64,000 bases of DNA from Acidovorax carolinensis (GTDB taxonomy: Bacteria > Pseudomonadota > Gammaproteobacteria > Burkholderiales > Burkholderiaceae_C): positions 3,093,001 through 3,157,000 of the forward strand of contig NZ_CP021361.1 in NCBI RefSeq assembly GCF_002157145.1, given 5' to 3'. The position numbers were made by a program, and so were the translations under genes. Below the pieces are notes generated by a model. That model ran no database searches and was not told the DNA's origin. It saw nothing but the letters and a program-made list of their open reading frames with translations. Each line of letters opens with the position of its first letter. Position 1 is the first letter of the stretch. Below, in pieces: positions 7,239 through 17,268 of this stretch.

Positions 7239-10200
7239 ATGAAGCGGATGCTCATCAACGCCACGCAGCCCGAAGAACGGCGCCTGGCCATCGTCGACGG
7301 ACAAAAGCTCCTCGACTACGAAATCGAAATCGAAGGGCGCGAGCAGCGCAAGGGCAACATCTACAAGGCCGTGGTCACGCGCGTCGAGCCGTCGCTGGAG
7401 GCCTGCTTTGTGGACTACGGCGAAGACCGCCACGGCTTTTTGCCGTTCAAGGAAATTTCGCGCACCTACTTCGCCCCGGCGTCTCGCCCAGCCAGGCACG
7501 CATCAATGAAGTGATCAAGGAAGGCCAGGAGCTGCTGGTCCAGGTCGAAAAGGAAGAGCGCGGCAACAAGGGTGCGGCGCTAACCACCTTTGTCTCGCTG
7601 GCCGGCCGCTACGTGGTGCTGATGCCCAACAACCCCCGTGGCGGCGGCGTGTCGCGCCGCATTGAGGGCGAGGACCGCGCCGAGCTCAAGGAGGCGATGG
7701 ACCAGCTCGAATACCCCAACGGCATGTCCATCATTGCGCGCACCGCCGGCATCGGCCGCAGCGCGCCCGAACTGCAGTGGGACCTGAACTACCTGCTGAA
7801 ACTGTGGAACGCCATCGACGGCGCCGCCAAGGGTGGCAAGGGCGCCTTCCTGATCTACCAGGAATCGAGCCTCGTCATCCGCGCGATCCGCGACTACTTC
7901 AACAACGACATCGGTGACATCCTCATCGACACCGACGACATCTACGAACAGGCGCAGCAGTTCATGGCGCACGTCATGCCCGAGCATGCCGCCCGCGTGA
8001 AGCGCTACCGCGACGACGCCGCCCTGTTCAGCCGCTTCCAGATCGAGCACCAGATCGAATCGGCCTACGCCCGCACCGTGCAACTGCCCTCGGGCGGCGC
8101 CATCGTGATCGACCACACCGAAGCGCTGGTCAGCGTGGACGTGAACTCGGCCCGCGCCATCAAGGGCGGCGACATCGAGGAAACCGCCACACGCACCAAC
8201 CTGGAAGCCGCCGACGAAGTGGCCCGCCAGATGCGCCTGCGCGACCTGGGCGGCCTGATCGTGATCGACTTCATCGACATGGATGAGAGCAAGAACCGCC
8301 GCGAAGTGGAAAACCGCCTGCGTGACGCGCTGCGCCAGGACCGCGCCCGCGTGCAGTTCGGCACCATCAGCAAGTTCGGCCTGATGGAAATGAGCCGCCA
8401 GCGCCTGAAGCCCGCATTGTCTGAAGGCTCGTCCATCCCCTGCCCCCGTTGCGGCGGCTCGGGCCACATCCGCGACACCGAATCGTCGGCCCTGCAGATC
8501 CTGCGGATCATTCAGGAAGAATCGATGAAGGACAACACGGCCGCCGTGCACTGCCAGGTGCCTGTGGAAGTGGCCTCGTTCCTGCTCAACGAAAAGCGCA
8601 CCGAGATCGCCAAGATCGAACTCAAGCAGCGCGTGGCCGTGCTGATGGTGCCCAACAAGACGCTGGAAACCCCCAACTACCGCCTCGAACGCCTCAAGCA
8701 CGACGACCCGCGCCTGGACCACATCGAAGCCAGCTACAAGCTCGCCGAAGAAGTGGAAGACCCCACGGCCGTGACGCGCCGCTCGCAAGAGCCCACCAAC
8801 AAGCAGACCCCGGTCATCAAGGGCGTGCTGCCCGATGCGCCTGCCCCCATCGCCGAGCCCCGCCCGAGGGCGCCGCACGCCCACCGCGCGCGGGCCAGCG
8901 CCCTGCCGCTGCGGCGCCTGCGCAAGCCGCCGCACCCGCTCCTGCGGCACCGCGCGCCCCGGCCGCGCCGCAGGAACAAGGCTTCTTCGGCTGGCTCAAG
9001 AGCCTGTTTGGCATGGGTGATGCGCCGGCTTCCGTGCCGGCTGCCGCCCCCGCACCTGTCGCAGCGCCTGCCGAAGCCGGCACGCGCGGTGAACCCCGCC
9101 GCGATGGCCGCAATGGCGAAGGCCGTGGCCGCCGTGGCGAGCGCGGTGAACGCAGCGCCGGCCGCGACGGCAACCGCGAAGGCGGCGCCCCCCGTGATGG
9201 CAACCGCGAAGCCAACGGCGAAGGCCGTGGCCGCCGTGGTGAGCGCTCGGCGGAAACCCGTGCACCGCGCGACGGCGAAGGCCGTCCGCCCCGTGGCGAA
9301 GGTGAAGGCCGTCCGCCCCGTGGCGAAGGTGAAGGCCGCAACGGACGTGAAGGCCGGGATGGTCGCGAAGGCGGCCGTGGCCGCCGCGATGCAGAGCCCC
9401 GCAACAACGCTGCCGGCGCCGACACCGACAACGCCGCCGCCCAGACCGCCATCCAGGCCCAGGTGACGGGCCCGAACGGCAACGGCCCCGAAGCAGCTGG
9501 CACCCAGCCCCGTGGCGAACGCGGCCCGCGCCGTGAGCGTGGCGAAGGCCAGGGTCGTCGCGAACGTGGCGAGCGCACGGAGCGCGGTGAACGCGCCCCC
9601 CGCGCGACAGAAGCACAGCAAGGCGCCGGAGCCTCCGCCGCGGACTTTGCGGACACCGCCCCGCTGTCGTCGCTGCCCGATCTGGACCTGAGCGGCAACG
9701 AAACCGCACCAGCCAACGATGACCGCCGTGAGCGCCGTTCACGCGACCGTTATGGCCGCGACCGGCGCGACCGCGCCCCCGCGATGCGGTGGAATCAGCT
9801 GCCCCAGCCATGATGGAGCTCGATACATCGGCCCCCGTCGCCCCCCGGCCGCCGATGTCCAGGAAGAGCCCGCACGCCGCAGCTACTTCAACGCAGCCCC
9901 CACGGCCCAGCTCCAGCCCCAGTGCCCGCAGCCGCTCCCATCGCTGCGCCCACACCGGCACCCGAGCAGCCCCGCGCAGAAGCCTTGGTGCAAGCCTCGG
10001 CCCCCGTGCCAGCACCGGCTGCAGCACCGGCACCCGTGGCCGCCGCGCCCGTGGCCGCGGCTCCAAAGGCCGCAGCCGCAGCAACGCCTGTGGCTGCACC
10101 GGCACCTGCCGCAGCGCCTGCCGCCCAGGGCATGCCCGCGTCCAGGGCTTCACGCTGCCGCTCGATGCCTTGCAACAGGTGGCCGCTGCGTCAGGCCTGC

Positions 10201-10391
10201 AGTGGGTGAATTCGGATGCGGAAAAAATCGCCGCCGTGCAGGCCGCGATTGCTGCCGAGCCGCAACCCATCCGCGTGCCGCGCGAGCGCCCGCCCGCCGT
10301 GGTGCTGGACGAAGGCCCGCTGGTGCTGGTGGAAACCCGCCGCGACCTGTCGGCCATGACGCTGCCTTTTGAGCAGCCCCCGGCTGCCTGA
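7239..10391 (+). CDS. rne: Ribonuclease E, apparent six single-base frameshifts
   Basis: RNase E is the endonuclease that starts mRNA decay and matures rRNA and tRNA. The start is ATG 7239 ([20 protein letters not shown]). The S1 domain, catalytic site VSVDVNSAR and IVIDFIDM (two metal-binding Asp) and the zinc-link PCPRCGG follow. Then come [10 protein letters not shown], like the E. coli membrane-binding helix, an Arg/Gly/Glu-rich tail with a 27-base tandem repeat near 9277-9336, and a conserved end ([11 protein letters not shown]...[10 protein letters not shown]). The frame breaks near 7474-7477, 8863-8865, 9776-9780, 9832-9846, 9917-9920 and 10135-10137. Each is repaired by adding one C to a C run. 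With six bases restored the gene is 1053 codons including stop, a normal size. Sequencing error is the likely cause, since RNase E is usually essential. Confidence 0.9.
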
Positions 10392-10403
10392 TGCAGCAAC
10401 CAA

Positions 10404-10430
10404 GAAGGCGGCCCAGGCCGCCTTCTTTCA
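10404..10430 (+). terminator. Intrinsic terminator after rne
   Basis: GAAGGCGGCC and GGCCGCCTTC form a 10-bp inverted repeat separated by CA, followed by TTTCATT. It begins 13 bases after the rne stop. The T tract is short. Confidence 0.7.
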
Positions 10431-10525
10431 TTGGGGCTTCTTGAGGCCCTGACCGCTCCCATCTTGCGCACTGGATTACCCTTCGACATTGCCCGTCGAG
10501 ATCCCCGGACCACCACGCCCACACC

Positions 10526-11302
10526 ATGCTGTTCCTGCTGTCTCCCGCCAAATCGCTCGACTACGACACACCCCTGCCTGCAGGGCTGCCGCACACGCTG
10601 CCGCAGTTCGTGCCGCAGTCCACGCAGCTGATCGACGTGCTGCGCGAAAAATCTCCCCAGGACATTGCCTCGTTGATGGGCCTGAGCGACAAGCTCGCCG
10701 CCCTGAACGTGGTGCGCTACCAAGTCTGGCAACCAAAATTCACCGCAGCCAATTCGCGCCAGGCCCTGCTGGCCTTCAACGGCGATGTGTACGAAGGCCT
10801 GCAGGCCCGCACGCTGGCCGCGACCGACCTCGACTGGGCGCAGCACCATGTGGCGATCCTGAGCGGCCTGTATGGTGTGTTGCGCCCGCTCGACTGGATG
10901 CAGCCCTACCGGCTGGAAATGGGCACGCGCCTGGCCACGGCGGCCGGCAGCAACCTCTATCAGTTCTGGGGCGGCCAGATTGCCGAGCACCTCAACACCC
11001 GCCTGCGCGCCGACACCACGCCCGTGGTGGTCAACCTGGCGTCCCAGGAATATTTCAAGGCGGTGGACCGCAAGCAGCTCAAGGCGCGCGTCATCGAGTG
11101 CGTGTTCGAGGACTGGAAAGGCGGCGCCTACAAGATCATCAGCTTTCATGCCAAGCGCGCGCGGGGCCTGATGGCACGCTATGCCATCACCCACCGCATT
11201 GCCACGCCGCACAAGCTCGAAGCCTTCGATCTGGAAGGCTATACCTTCGCCCCCGCATCCTCCGAGCCCGAGCGCCTGGTTTTTCGGCGCAAGCCAGCCT
11301 GA
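10526..11302 (+). CDS. yaaA: Peroxide stress protein YaaA
   Basis: YaaA (DUF328/UPF0246) limits free iron and so reduces Fenton damage during hydrogen peroxide stress. The E. coli protein has a DNA-binding fold. The 258-residue product begins with the hallmark [13 protein letters not shown]. It contains the conserved VLSGLYG-like segment ([21 protein letters not shown]), [11 protein letters not shown] and a C-terminal [13 protein letters not shown]. Length equals the family norm. The next gene starts 8 bases after its stop, so the oxygenase downstream is probably co-transcribed. Confidence 0.95.
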   Translation: MLFLLSPAKSLDYDTPLPAGLPHTLPQFVPQSTQLIDVLREKSPQDIASLMGLSDKLAALNVVRYQVWQPKFTAANSRQALLAFNGDVYEGLQARTLAATDLDWAQHHVAILSGLYGVLRPLDWMQPYRLEMGTRLATAAGSNLYQFWGGQIAEHLNTRLRADTTPVVVNLASQEYFKAVDRKQLKARVIECVFEDWKGGAYKIISFHAKRARGLMARYAITHRIATPHKLEAFDLEGYTFAPASSEPERLVFRRKPA

Positions 11303-11310
11303 ATACCGCC

Positions 11311-12216
11311 ATGGCTTCGCGTTCCGACCAGCGCACTCCGGCAGGGGCGAGCACGCCGCAGCAGGCCGCCAGCCAGCCCATCACGCCCGAGCTGCGCCAG
11401 TGGATCGCCGATCAGGCCGGGGCCGGCTGCTCCGCACCGGACCTGCTGCAATCCCTGCGCGCCGCCGGCTGGGCCGACGATGTGGCCACGCAGGCACTTG
11501 CGCAAGTGCTGCAAGCGCCTGCCGAAAACAGCCCGCAGGCCCGCCGCCCGCCCCGTGCATCGGCCGTTCCTGCGCCGCTGCTGGCGGATTCGCCCCCGTT
11601 CCTCGATGCAGGCGACCGGCAGGTCAGCGTGCTGCTCACCCTCACCCACCCTCGCCTCGTGGTGTTTGGCAACCTGCTGGGACCGGATGAATGTGACGCC
11701 CTGATCGCCGCCGCCGCCCCGCGCATGGCGCGCTCGCTCACGGTGGCCACCCAAACGGGCGGGGAGGAAATCAACGACCACCGCACCAGCGACGGCATGT
11801 TCTTTCAGCGCGGCGAGAGTCCGCTGATCCAGCGCATCGAAGAACGCATTGCCCGCCTGCTGAACTGGCCCATCGAAAACGGCGAAGGCCTGCAGGTGCT
11901 GCACTACCGCCCCGGGGCCGAATACAAGCCGCATTACGACTACTTCGACCCCGCCGAGCCCGGCACGCCCACCATCGTGCGGCGCGGCGGGCAGCGCGTG
12001 GGTACGCTGGTCATCTACCTGAACACGCCGGAGAAGGGCGGTGGCACCGTCTTTCCGGATGCGCAGCTCGAAGTTGCACCGCAGCGCGGCAACGCCGTGT
12101 TCTTCAGCTATGCACTCCCGGAGCCGTCCACCCGCACGCTGCATGGCGGCGCGCCAGTGATCGCGGGCGACAAGTGGATCGCCACCAAATGGCTGCGCCA
12201 GCGGGAATTTACATAA
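11311..12216 (+). CDS. 2-oxoglutarate/Fe(II) oxygenase, prolyl 4-hydroxylase-like
   Basis: A 301-residue protein with a C-terminal P4Hc domain, a family that hydroxylates protein prolines using Fe(II), oxygen and 2-oxoglutarate. The iron ligands are visible as HYDYFD (His208, Asp210) and RTLHGG (His278), and GDKWIATKW supplies the lysine (288) that binds the 2-oxoglutarate carboxylate. GTLVIYLN and FFSYAL are the core strands. Residues 1-100 are a Pro/Ala-rich, probably unstructured head with a short helical segment. ATG 11311 was chosen over a long upstream extension that only shadows yaaA. The target protein is unknown. Its stop is followed at once by a dispersed repeat into which IS30 copy 1 inserted. 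Confidence 0.9.
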   Translation: MASRSDQRTPAGASTPQQAASQPITPELRQWIADQAGAGCSAPDLLQSLRAAGWADDVATQALAQVLQAPAENSPQARRPPRASAVPAPLLADSPPFLDAGDRQVSVLLTLTHPRLVVFGNLLGPDECDALIAAAAPRMARSLTVATQTGGEEINDHRTSDGMFFQRGESPLIQRIEERIARLLNWPIENGEGLQVLHYRPGAEYKPHYDYFDPAEPGTPTIVRRGGQRVGTLVIYLNTPEKGGGTVFPDAQLEVAPQRGNAVFFSYALPEPSTRTLHGGAPVIAGDKWIATKWLRQREFT

Positions 12217-12219
12217 AAC

Positions 12220-12233
12220 AGGCTCTGGCGCTT
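12220..12233. repeat. Left part of dispersed repeat split by IS30 copy 1
   Basis: AGGCTCTGGCGCTT directly before the insertion. It continues at 13343 after the element. The last three bases, CTT, are duplicated at 13340-13342. Joining the two sides rebuilds a full repeat (GGCTCTGGCGCTT then ATGAATAAAGCGCAAGCAG). Confidence 0.75.
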
Positions 12234-13339
12234 GGCGGCCTCAATTCCGAAGTGCAACACCGAGAATTGAGGTCAAGATGACAAAGAAGAATTACCAGCA
12301 GTTGAGCGAGAGCGAACGCCATGCGATCGCCTTGGGGCTTCAGCAAAAGCAAAGCCTCAGCGCCATAGCGCGGGCCTTGGGGCGCTGCAAGAGCACCATC
12401 AGCCGGGAATGCCAACGCAATGCGGGCGCCAAGGCCTACACCTCCAAGTTCGCCCAGCAACGCAGCGACAGGCGCAGATGCTTTGCCCGTCCCCAGCCCA
12501 AACTGCACCGCGATGGACCTTTGTTCAAGATCGTTCGCGACTATCTGCTCCGGCACTGGTCTCCCCAGCAAATCGCTGGGCAGTTGAAGAAACTGCACCC
12601 TGACAACAAGCGCAAACAAGTGTCCCACGAGAGCATCTACACCTGCATCTACGCCCAGCCCCGCGGAGAGCTCAAGAAGGAGCTGGTGGCCTGCTTGCGC
12701 ATGGCCCGCGCCAAGCGCTGGCCGCGCTCCAAAGGCGAGGATCGGCGTGGGCAAATCACCGACCTGCTGAGCATCCATGTGCGCCCACCCGAGATTGAGG
12801 ATCGTCAGTTGCCCGGGCACTGGGAGGGCGACCTCATCAAGGGCAAAGGCAATGCCAGTGCCATTGGCACGCTGGTCGAGCGCACGACCCGCCTGGTGGT
12901 GCTGGTCAAGCTGCCGCACCCCAACCCGGCGACAGCGGCACATGTACTGCAGGCCTTCAGCGACAAGCTCAATGGCATTGCCAGCCCGATGCGCCAGAGC
13001 CTGACCTATGACCGTGGCAGTGAGATGGCAGAGCATGCCAAGCTCACCGAGAACACGGGCATGAAGGTGTACTTCTGTGACCCCTACAGCCCCTGGCAGC
13101 GGGGCTCCAACGAAAACACCAATGGATTGCTGCGGCAGTACTTCCCCAAGGGGACTGATCTGAGCGGCTATAGCCAGGAGTATCTGGATGCCGTAGCCGA
13201 TGAGCTCAATGGGCGCCCCAGGATGACTCTGGGGTGGAGCAAGCCCATTGAGGTTTATGCCGAACATTTGGCCCGGCTGACACAACAGCCTGATTCAGTG
13301 CATTAATGAATATTTGTTGCACTTGGACTTGAATCCGCC
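12234..13339 (+). mobile_element. IS30-family insertion sequence, copy 1 (1106 bp)
   Basis: Bounded by imperfect terminal inverted repeats of about 26 bp: left GGCGGCCTCAATTCCGAAGT and right, reverse-complemented, GGCGGATTCAAGTCCAAGT. It is flanked by a 3-bp direct repeat CTT (12231-12233 and 13340-13342), as expected for IS30 elements. It holds one transposase gene. A second copy of identical length lies at 59711-60816 in the same orientation. The insertion splits a dispersed palindromic repeat. Confidence 0.92.
12278..13306 (+). CDS. IS30 family transposase (copy 1)
   Basis: A 342-residue DDE transposase. The N-terminal helix-turn-helix (YQQLSESERHAIALGLQQ to ARALGRCKSTISREC) binds the element ends. 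The catalytic residues are in HWEGDLIKG (Asp), TYDRGSEMAEH (Asp) and QRGSNENTNGLLRQ (Glu), with the IS30 hallmark FPKGTDLS following. The frame is intact. It differs from copy 2 by one residue that I can find (SGYSQEYLD here, SGYSQQYLD there). The start ATG follows TTGAGGTCAAG inside the element. Confidence 0.97.
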   Translation: MTKKNYQQLSESERHAIALGLQQKQSLSAIARALGRCKSTISRECQRNAGAKAYTSKFAQQRSDRRRCFARPQPKLHRDGPLFKIVRDYLLRHWSPQQIAGQLKKLHPDNKRKQVSHESIYTCIYAQPRGELKKELVACLRMARAKRWPRSKGEDRRGQITDLLSIHVRPPEIEDRQLPGHWEGDLIKGKGNASAIGTLVERTTRLVVLVKLPHPNPATAAHVLQAFSDKLNGIASPMRQSLTYDRGSEMAEHAKLTENTGMKVYFCDPYSPWQRGSNENTNGLLRQYFPKGTDLSGYSQEYLDAVADELNGRPRMTLGWSKPIEVYAEHLARLTQQPDSVH

Positions 13340-13378
13340 CTTATGAATAAAGCGCAAGCAGCTATTAATTAGATAGCA
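13340..13378. repeat. Right part of dispersed repeat split by IS30 copy 1
   Basis: CTTATGAATAAAGCGCAAGCAG followed by CTATTAATTAGATAGC. This is the second half of the palindromic repeat, starting with the duplicated CTT. The queF start codon lies 13 bases further on, so this half-repeat forms part of the queF leader. Confidence 0.75.
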
Positions 13379-13390
13379 CAAGGACACACC

Positions 13391-14236
13391 ATGACCACGC
13401 CGGAACAATCGCAACTGGGCAAGGCATCGGCGTATGCCGACCAGTACGATGCCTCACTGCTGTTTCCCATCCCGCGCGCGGGCAAGCGCGCCGAGATCGG
13501 CATTGCGGGCGCGCCTCCCTTCTTCGGGGCCGACCTGTGGACGGCGTTCGAGCTGTCGTGGCTGAATGCGCGCGGCAAGCCCCAGGTGGCGCTGGCGCAC
13601 ATCACCGTGCCCTGTGAAACACCCAACATCGTCGAAAGCAAGTCGTTCAAGCTCTACCTCAACAGCTTCAACAACACGCGCTTTGCCGACGCGGCCGAAG
13701 TGCAGGCCCGCATCCGCGCCGACATCAGCGAGGCCGTGTGGCGCGGTGCCGACCACCCCGCCACCGTGGGGGTGAAGTTGCTGCTGCCCGAGCTGTTTGA
13801 CCGCGAGCCCGTGCACGAACTCGACGGCCTGAGCCTGGACCGGCTGGACGTAGAGTGCACGCGCTACCAGCCCGCGCCCGACTTGCTGACCGCCGAGTTT
13901 GGCGAAGCGCCCGTGTCCGAGGTGCTGACCAGCAACCTGCTCAAGAGCAATTGCCTCGTCACGGGCCAGCCCGACTGGGGCAGCGTGCAGATTGCCTACA
14001 GCGGCCCGCAGATCAACCAGGAAGCGCTGCTGCAGTACATCGTGAGCTTTCGCAACCACAACGAGTTCCACGAGCAATGCGTGGAGCGCATCTTCATGGA
14101 CCTGTGGACGCGCTGCAAACCCATCAAGCTCACGGTGTATGCGCGCTACACCCGCCGGGGCGGGCTCGACATCAACCCGCTGCGTACCAGCCACCCGCAG
14201 CAGCTGCCGGCCAACACGCGCACGGCGCGGCAGTAA
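13391..14236 (+). CDS. queF: NADPH-dependent 7-cyano-7-deazaguanine reductase QueF
   Basis: QueF reduces the nitrile preQ0 to the amine preQ1, a step in queuosine biosynthesis for tRNA wobble position 34. The 281-residue product is the long two-domain (E. coli type) form. The QueF motif [12 protein letters not shown] lies at 82-93. The catalytic cysteine is in [11 protein letters not shown] (Cys188) with the partner Asp195. The second domain carries [11 protein letters not shown] with the substrate-binding Glu. Its leader now contains the right end of IS30 copy 1, so expression may depend on a promoter within about 50 bases or inside the element. It is convergent with the chemotaxis receptor gene. 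Confidence 0.96.
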   Translation: MTTPEQSQLGKASAYADQYDASLLFPIPRAGKRAEIGIAGAPPFFGADLWTAFELSWLNARGKPQVALAHITVPCETPNIVESKSFKLYLNSFNNTRFADAAEVQARIRADISEAVWRGADHPATVGVKLLLPELFDREPVHELDGLSLDRLDVECTRYQPAPDLLTAEFGEAPVSEVLTSNLLKSNCLVTGQPDWGSVQIAYSGPQINQEALLQYIVSFRNHNEFHEQCVERIFMDLWTRCKPIKLTVYARYTRRGGLDINPLRTSHPQQLPANTRTARQ

Positions 14237-14279
14237 CCGCGCCAGACTTGCCGGGCTGGTGTGCCGCACTGGCACGGCA

Positions 14280-15842
14280 TTACCGCAGGCGAAATACCTC
14301 AACTGAGCGCGACAAGGACACCGCGTTGCCCTTGAGCGCCTGGGCCGACGCGGCGGTCTCCTCGACCAGTGCCGCGTTCTGCTGCGTCACGGTCTCCAGT
14401 TGCGTGACGGCCTCGTTCACCTGGCCGATGCCAATCGACTGTTCTGCCGTGGCCTGGCTGATCTCGCGCACCAAATCGCTCACGCGGGACACCGACGACA
14501 CCACGTCGGCAATCGTCTGGCCGGCCTGGTCCATCTGGCGCGAGCCATCGGCCACCTGCGACACCGAGGTGCCGATCAGTGCCCGGATCTCCTTGGCTGC
14601 ACCCGCGCTGCGCTGCGCTAGGGCGCGCACCTCGCCGGCCACCACAGCAAAACCCCGGCCCTGCTCGCCCGCGCGAGCGGCTTCCACGGCAGCGTTGAGC
14701 GCCAGCAGATTGGTCTGAAACGCAATGCCTTCGATGACCGAGACAATCTCGCCCACCTTGCGCGACGACTGCTCAATGGCATGCATGGCCTGCCCCACCT
14801 GCTGCACCGCCGCGCCACCAGCGCGCGCCACTTCGGCGCTCTGGGTGCTGTCCCTGGCCACCGCGCTCGATGTGTCGGCCGTCTGCCGCACCGTGCTGGA
14901 AAGCTCTTCCATCGCGGCGGCGGTTTCCTGCAGATTGGCGGCCTGCGCCTCGGTGCGCTGGTAAAGGTCATGCCCGCCCTGGGCGATTTCTTCGGCCGAC
15001 CGCAAAAAGCCCGCAATCTCCGTGCGCACATCGCCCACCACGGCACGCAGGTTGACCTGGATCTGCTCCAGGCCGCGCACCAGGGGCGCCAGCGACGGCG
15101 CGCACTGCCCGCTGTTGAGGGAAGTGGCCAGGTTGCAGCCGGCAATGTCGCCGGCAAACCGCTCGACCGTGCGCATGCCACCCACGATGCGGCCGTGGAA
15201 CCACGCCAGCACGGCCGCAGAGCCCGCCAGCATCAAACCAAGCTGGGCGCCCCAGGCCAGGGCGCCCTGCCAGCCCAGCCAGCGCGGCAGCATGCCCACC
15301 AGCACCACGCCCAGCAGCATCAGCGCCAGGGTCTGCGTGGCCGACATCTGCTTCAGCCGCTGCAGCGCACCGCGCATCCCGGGATAAACCACCCGGCCAT
15401 GGTGCAACCGGATGGTCTCGCGTTGCGCCGCGAGATCACTGCGCAGTTGGGCATACAGGGCTTCGGCCTGCTGCACCTCGGCACGGCCCGGCTTGGTGCG
15501 CACCGACAGGTAGCCGCGCGGCTTGCCGTTTTCCATGATGGGCGTGACGTTGGCACGCACCCAGTAAAAACCGCCGTCCTTGCGCCGGTTCTTCACCAGC
15601 CCGGTCCAGGTGTGGCCGCGCCCGATGGTGGACCACATGTCCTTGAACGCCTGGGGTGGCATGTCGGGGTGGCGGATCAGGTTGTGCGGCTGGCCTGCCA
15701 GCTCATCGTGGCTGTAGCCGCTGGCCTCGACGAAGGCCGGGTTGCAATGCACGATGACACCCTTGGTGTCGGTGGACGACACCAGCATGCTCTCGTCCGG
15801 AAATTCATACTCGTGCTGGGTTACCGGCAAATTCACACGCAT
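14280..15842 (-). CDS. PAS-containing methyl-accepting chemotaxis protein (Aer-like)
   Basis: A 520-residue receptor. Residues about 15-120 form a PAS domain ([21 protein letters not shown]..., [13 protein letters not shown]) like that of Aer, which senses redox state or oxygen through FAD. Two membrane segments follow (about 169-187 and 195-214) with almost no periplasmic loop, so the input is cytoplasmic. A HAMP-like linker and the long signalling coiled coil follow, with the conserved hairpin tip ([20 protein letters not shown]). The ATG at 15840-15842 has AAGGA 8 bases upstream. The ligand is inferred only. It stands alone between queF and dinB. Confidence 0.93.
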   Translation of the reverse strand: MRVNLPVTQHEYEFPDESMLVSSTDTKGVIVHCNPAFVEASGYSHDELAGQPHNLIRHPDMPPQAFKDMWSTIGRGHTWTGLVKNRRKDGGFYWVRANVTPIMENGKPRGYLSVRTKPGRAEVQQAEALYAQLRSDLAAQRETIRLHHGRVVYPGMRGALQRLKQMSATQTLALMLLGVVLVGMLPRWLGWQGALAWGAQLGLMLAGSAAVLAWFHGRIVGGMRTVERFAGDIAGCNLATSLNSGQCAPSLAPLVRGLEQIQVNLRAVVGDVRTEIAGFLRSAEEIAQGGHDLYQRTEAQAANLQETAAAMEELSSTVRQTADTSSAVARDSTQSAEVARAGGAAVQQVGQAMHAIEQSSRKVGEIVSVIEGIAFQTNLLALNAAVEAARAGEQGRGFAVVAGEVRALAQRSAGAAKEIRALIGTSVSQVADGSRQMDQAGQTIADVVSSVSRVSDLVREISQATAEQSIGIGQVNEAVTQLETVTQQNAALVEETAASAQALKGNAVSLSRSVEVFRLR

Positions 15843-15945
15843 GGGCGGGGATCCTTGTGCTGTCCTGGCCAGAAAACGGCAGGAAAACCTTTGATTGTAA
15901 TCAATCAGTCACAAATTAACACAAATTCCCCATTCCGGTGCATCG

Positions 15946-17259
15946 TCAGAACAGCGGTGCGGTGTGCGGGTCCGGCTGCCGCGGCGGGCGGTTGGTTGTG
16001 GAAACCGGTACATCCCCCAGCAGCAGATGGTCGGACAGGCGCACCAACGCTCCCACCCGCACGCCCAGCAGGCGCAAGCGCCGCTCCAGGGGCACGCGCT
16101 TGAGGCACAGCCCCGCCGTGTGGCGGATGGTGGCCGCGTCCTGCGTGGGCGTGGGCAAGGTGTGGTCGCGCGTGGCGGTCTTGAAGTCGTCGTAGCGCAG
16201 CTTGATGCCAATGGTCTTGCCCACATAGCCCTTGCGCTGCAGGTCCTCGGCCACGCGCTGGCACAGGTCGGTAAAGATGCGCGAAAGCTCGGCCCTGTCG
16301 CGCACGGCATGCAGGTCGCGCTCGAACGTGGTTTCGCGGCTCATGCTCACGGGCTCGCTCTCGGTCACCACGGGGCTGTCGTCCTGGCCCCAGGCCACGC
16401 GGTGCATCCAGGCCCCGGTCGATTGGCCGAAATGGCCCATCAGCCACTGCGGGTCTTGCGCGGCCAGATCGCCAATGGTGTGCACTCCCAGCGCCGCCAA
16501 TTTTTCGCCCGCCTTGGGGCCGATGCCATTGATCTTGCGCACGTTGAGCGGCCAGATCTTGCTCTGCAGGTCTTCGGCATAGACGATGGAGATGCCGTTG
16601 GGCTTGTTGAACTCGCTGGCCATCTTGGCCAGCAGCCGGTTGGGCGCCACGCCGATCGAGCAGGTCAGGCCCGTGGCGTCGAAGATGCTTTTCTGGATGA
16701 GCCGCGCCAGCACGCGCCCGCCTTCGCGCTGGCCGCCGGGCACGTCGGTGAAGTCGATGTAGACCTCGTCCACGCCCCGGTCCTGCATCACCGGCGCGAT
16801 CTCGGTGATGGTGTGCTTGAACAGGCGCGAGTATCTGCGCACCTCGTCAAAGTCCACGGGCAGCACGATGGCCTGGGGGCACAGCCGGGCGGCCTTCATC
16901 ATGCCCATGGCCGAACCCACGCCAAACTGCCGTGCGGCATAGGTGGCGGTGGTGATGACGCCGCGGCCCACATAGTCCTTGAGCAGCGGGAACTCGGCCA
17001 CGGGAATGAAGCGCGGCTCGCGCGGGCCTGTGCCATCGGGGCTTTGCAGCAGCAGATCGTCCGCCCGGCGGCGCCCGCCGCCAATCACCACGGGCAGCCC
17101 CTTGAGCTGCGGGTAGCGCAGCAGCTCGACGGAAGCAAAGAACGCGTCCATGTCGAGGTGCGCGATGCGGCGCAGCCGCGCGGGGCGGTCAGCGACGGGG
17201 ACAGAAAAAGCAGGATCGGCTTCGGTCACAGCCGCTATTTTGCGCCGTGCCCTCAGCAC
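15946..17259 (-). CDS. dinB: DNA polymerase IV (Y-family)
   Basis: DinB is an error-prone translesion polymerase. The 437-residue product has the Y-family palm motif HLDMDAFFASVE (first catalytic Asp) and the second acidic site DRGVDEVYIDFTDV. The thumb follows with SIGVAPNRLLAKMASEFNKP, the helix-hairpin-helix INGIGPKAGEKL and a C-terminal little-finger domain. It is longer than E. coli DinB (351) through an insert near residues 60-85 and a longer tail, as in other Burkholderiales DinB proteins. The very C-terminus lacks an obvious beta-clamp motif. The start could also be an internal Met; the first convincing homology begins near residue 30. I see no clear LexA box upstream. Confidence 0.94.
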   Translation of the reverse strand: MLRARRKIAAVTEADPAFSVPVADRPARLRRIAHLDMDAFFASVELLRYPQLKGLPVVIGGGRRRADDLLLQSPDGTGPREPRFIPVAEFPLLKDYVGRGVITTATYAARQFGVGSAMGMMKAARLCPQAIVLPVDFDEVRRYSRLFKHTITEIAPVMQDRGVDEVYIDFTDVPGGQREGGRVLARLIQKSIFDATGLTCSIGVAPNRLLAKMASEFNKPNGISIVYAEDLQSKIWPLNVRKINGIGPKAGEKLAALGVHTIGDLAAQDPQWLMGHFGQSTGAWMHRVAWGQDDSPVVTESEPVSMSRETTFERDLHAVRDRAELSRIFTDLCQRVAEDLQRKGYVGKTIGIKLRYDDFKTATRDHTLPTPTQDAATIRHTAGLCLKRVPLERRLRLLGVRVGALVRLSDHLLLGDVPVSTTNRPPRQPDPHTAPLF

Positions 17260-17268
17260 CCGCAGGGT

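Noticed and set aside
9277..9336. Short tandem repeats in rne as a possible CRISPR-like array
   Set aside because: They are 27-base coding repeats for GRPPRGEGE in the RNase E tail, with no spacers.
8996..11212. 738-codon minus-strand frame across rne and yaaA
   Set aside because: Low-complexity antisense of the RNase E tail and YaaA. Both plus-strand genes have clear family motifs.
15843..15945. FliA (sigma-28) promoter before the chemotaxis receptor
   Set aside because: TCAAAGG and GCCGTTTT are present on the minus strand but only 9 bases apart, too close for the FliA consensus.
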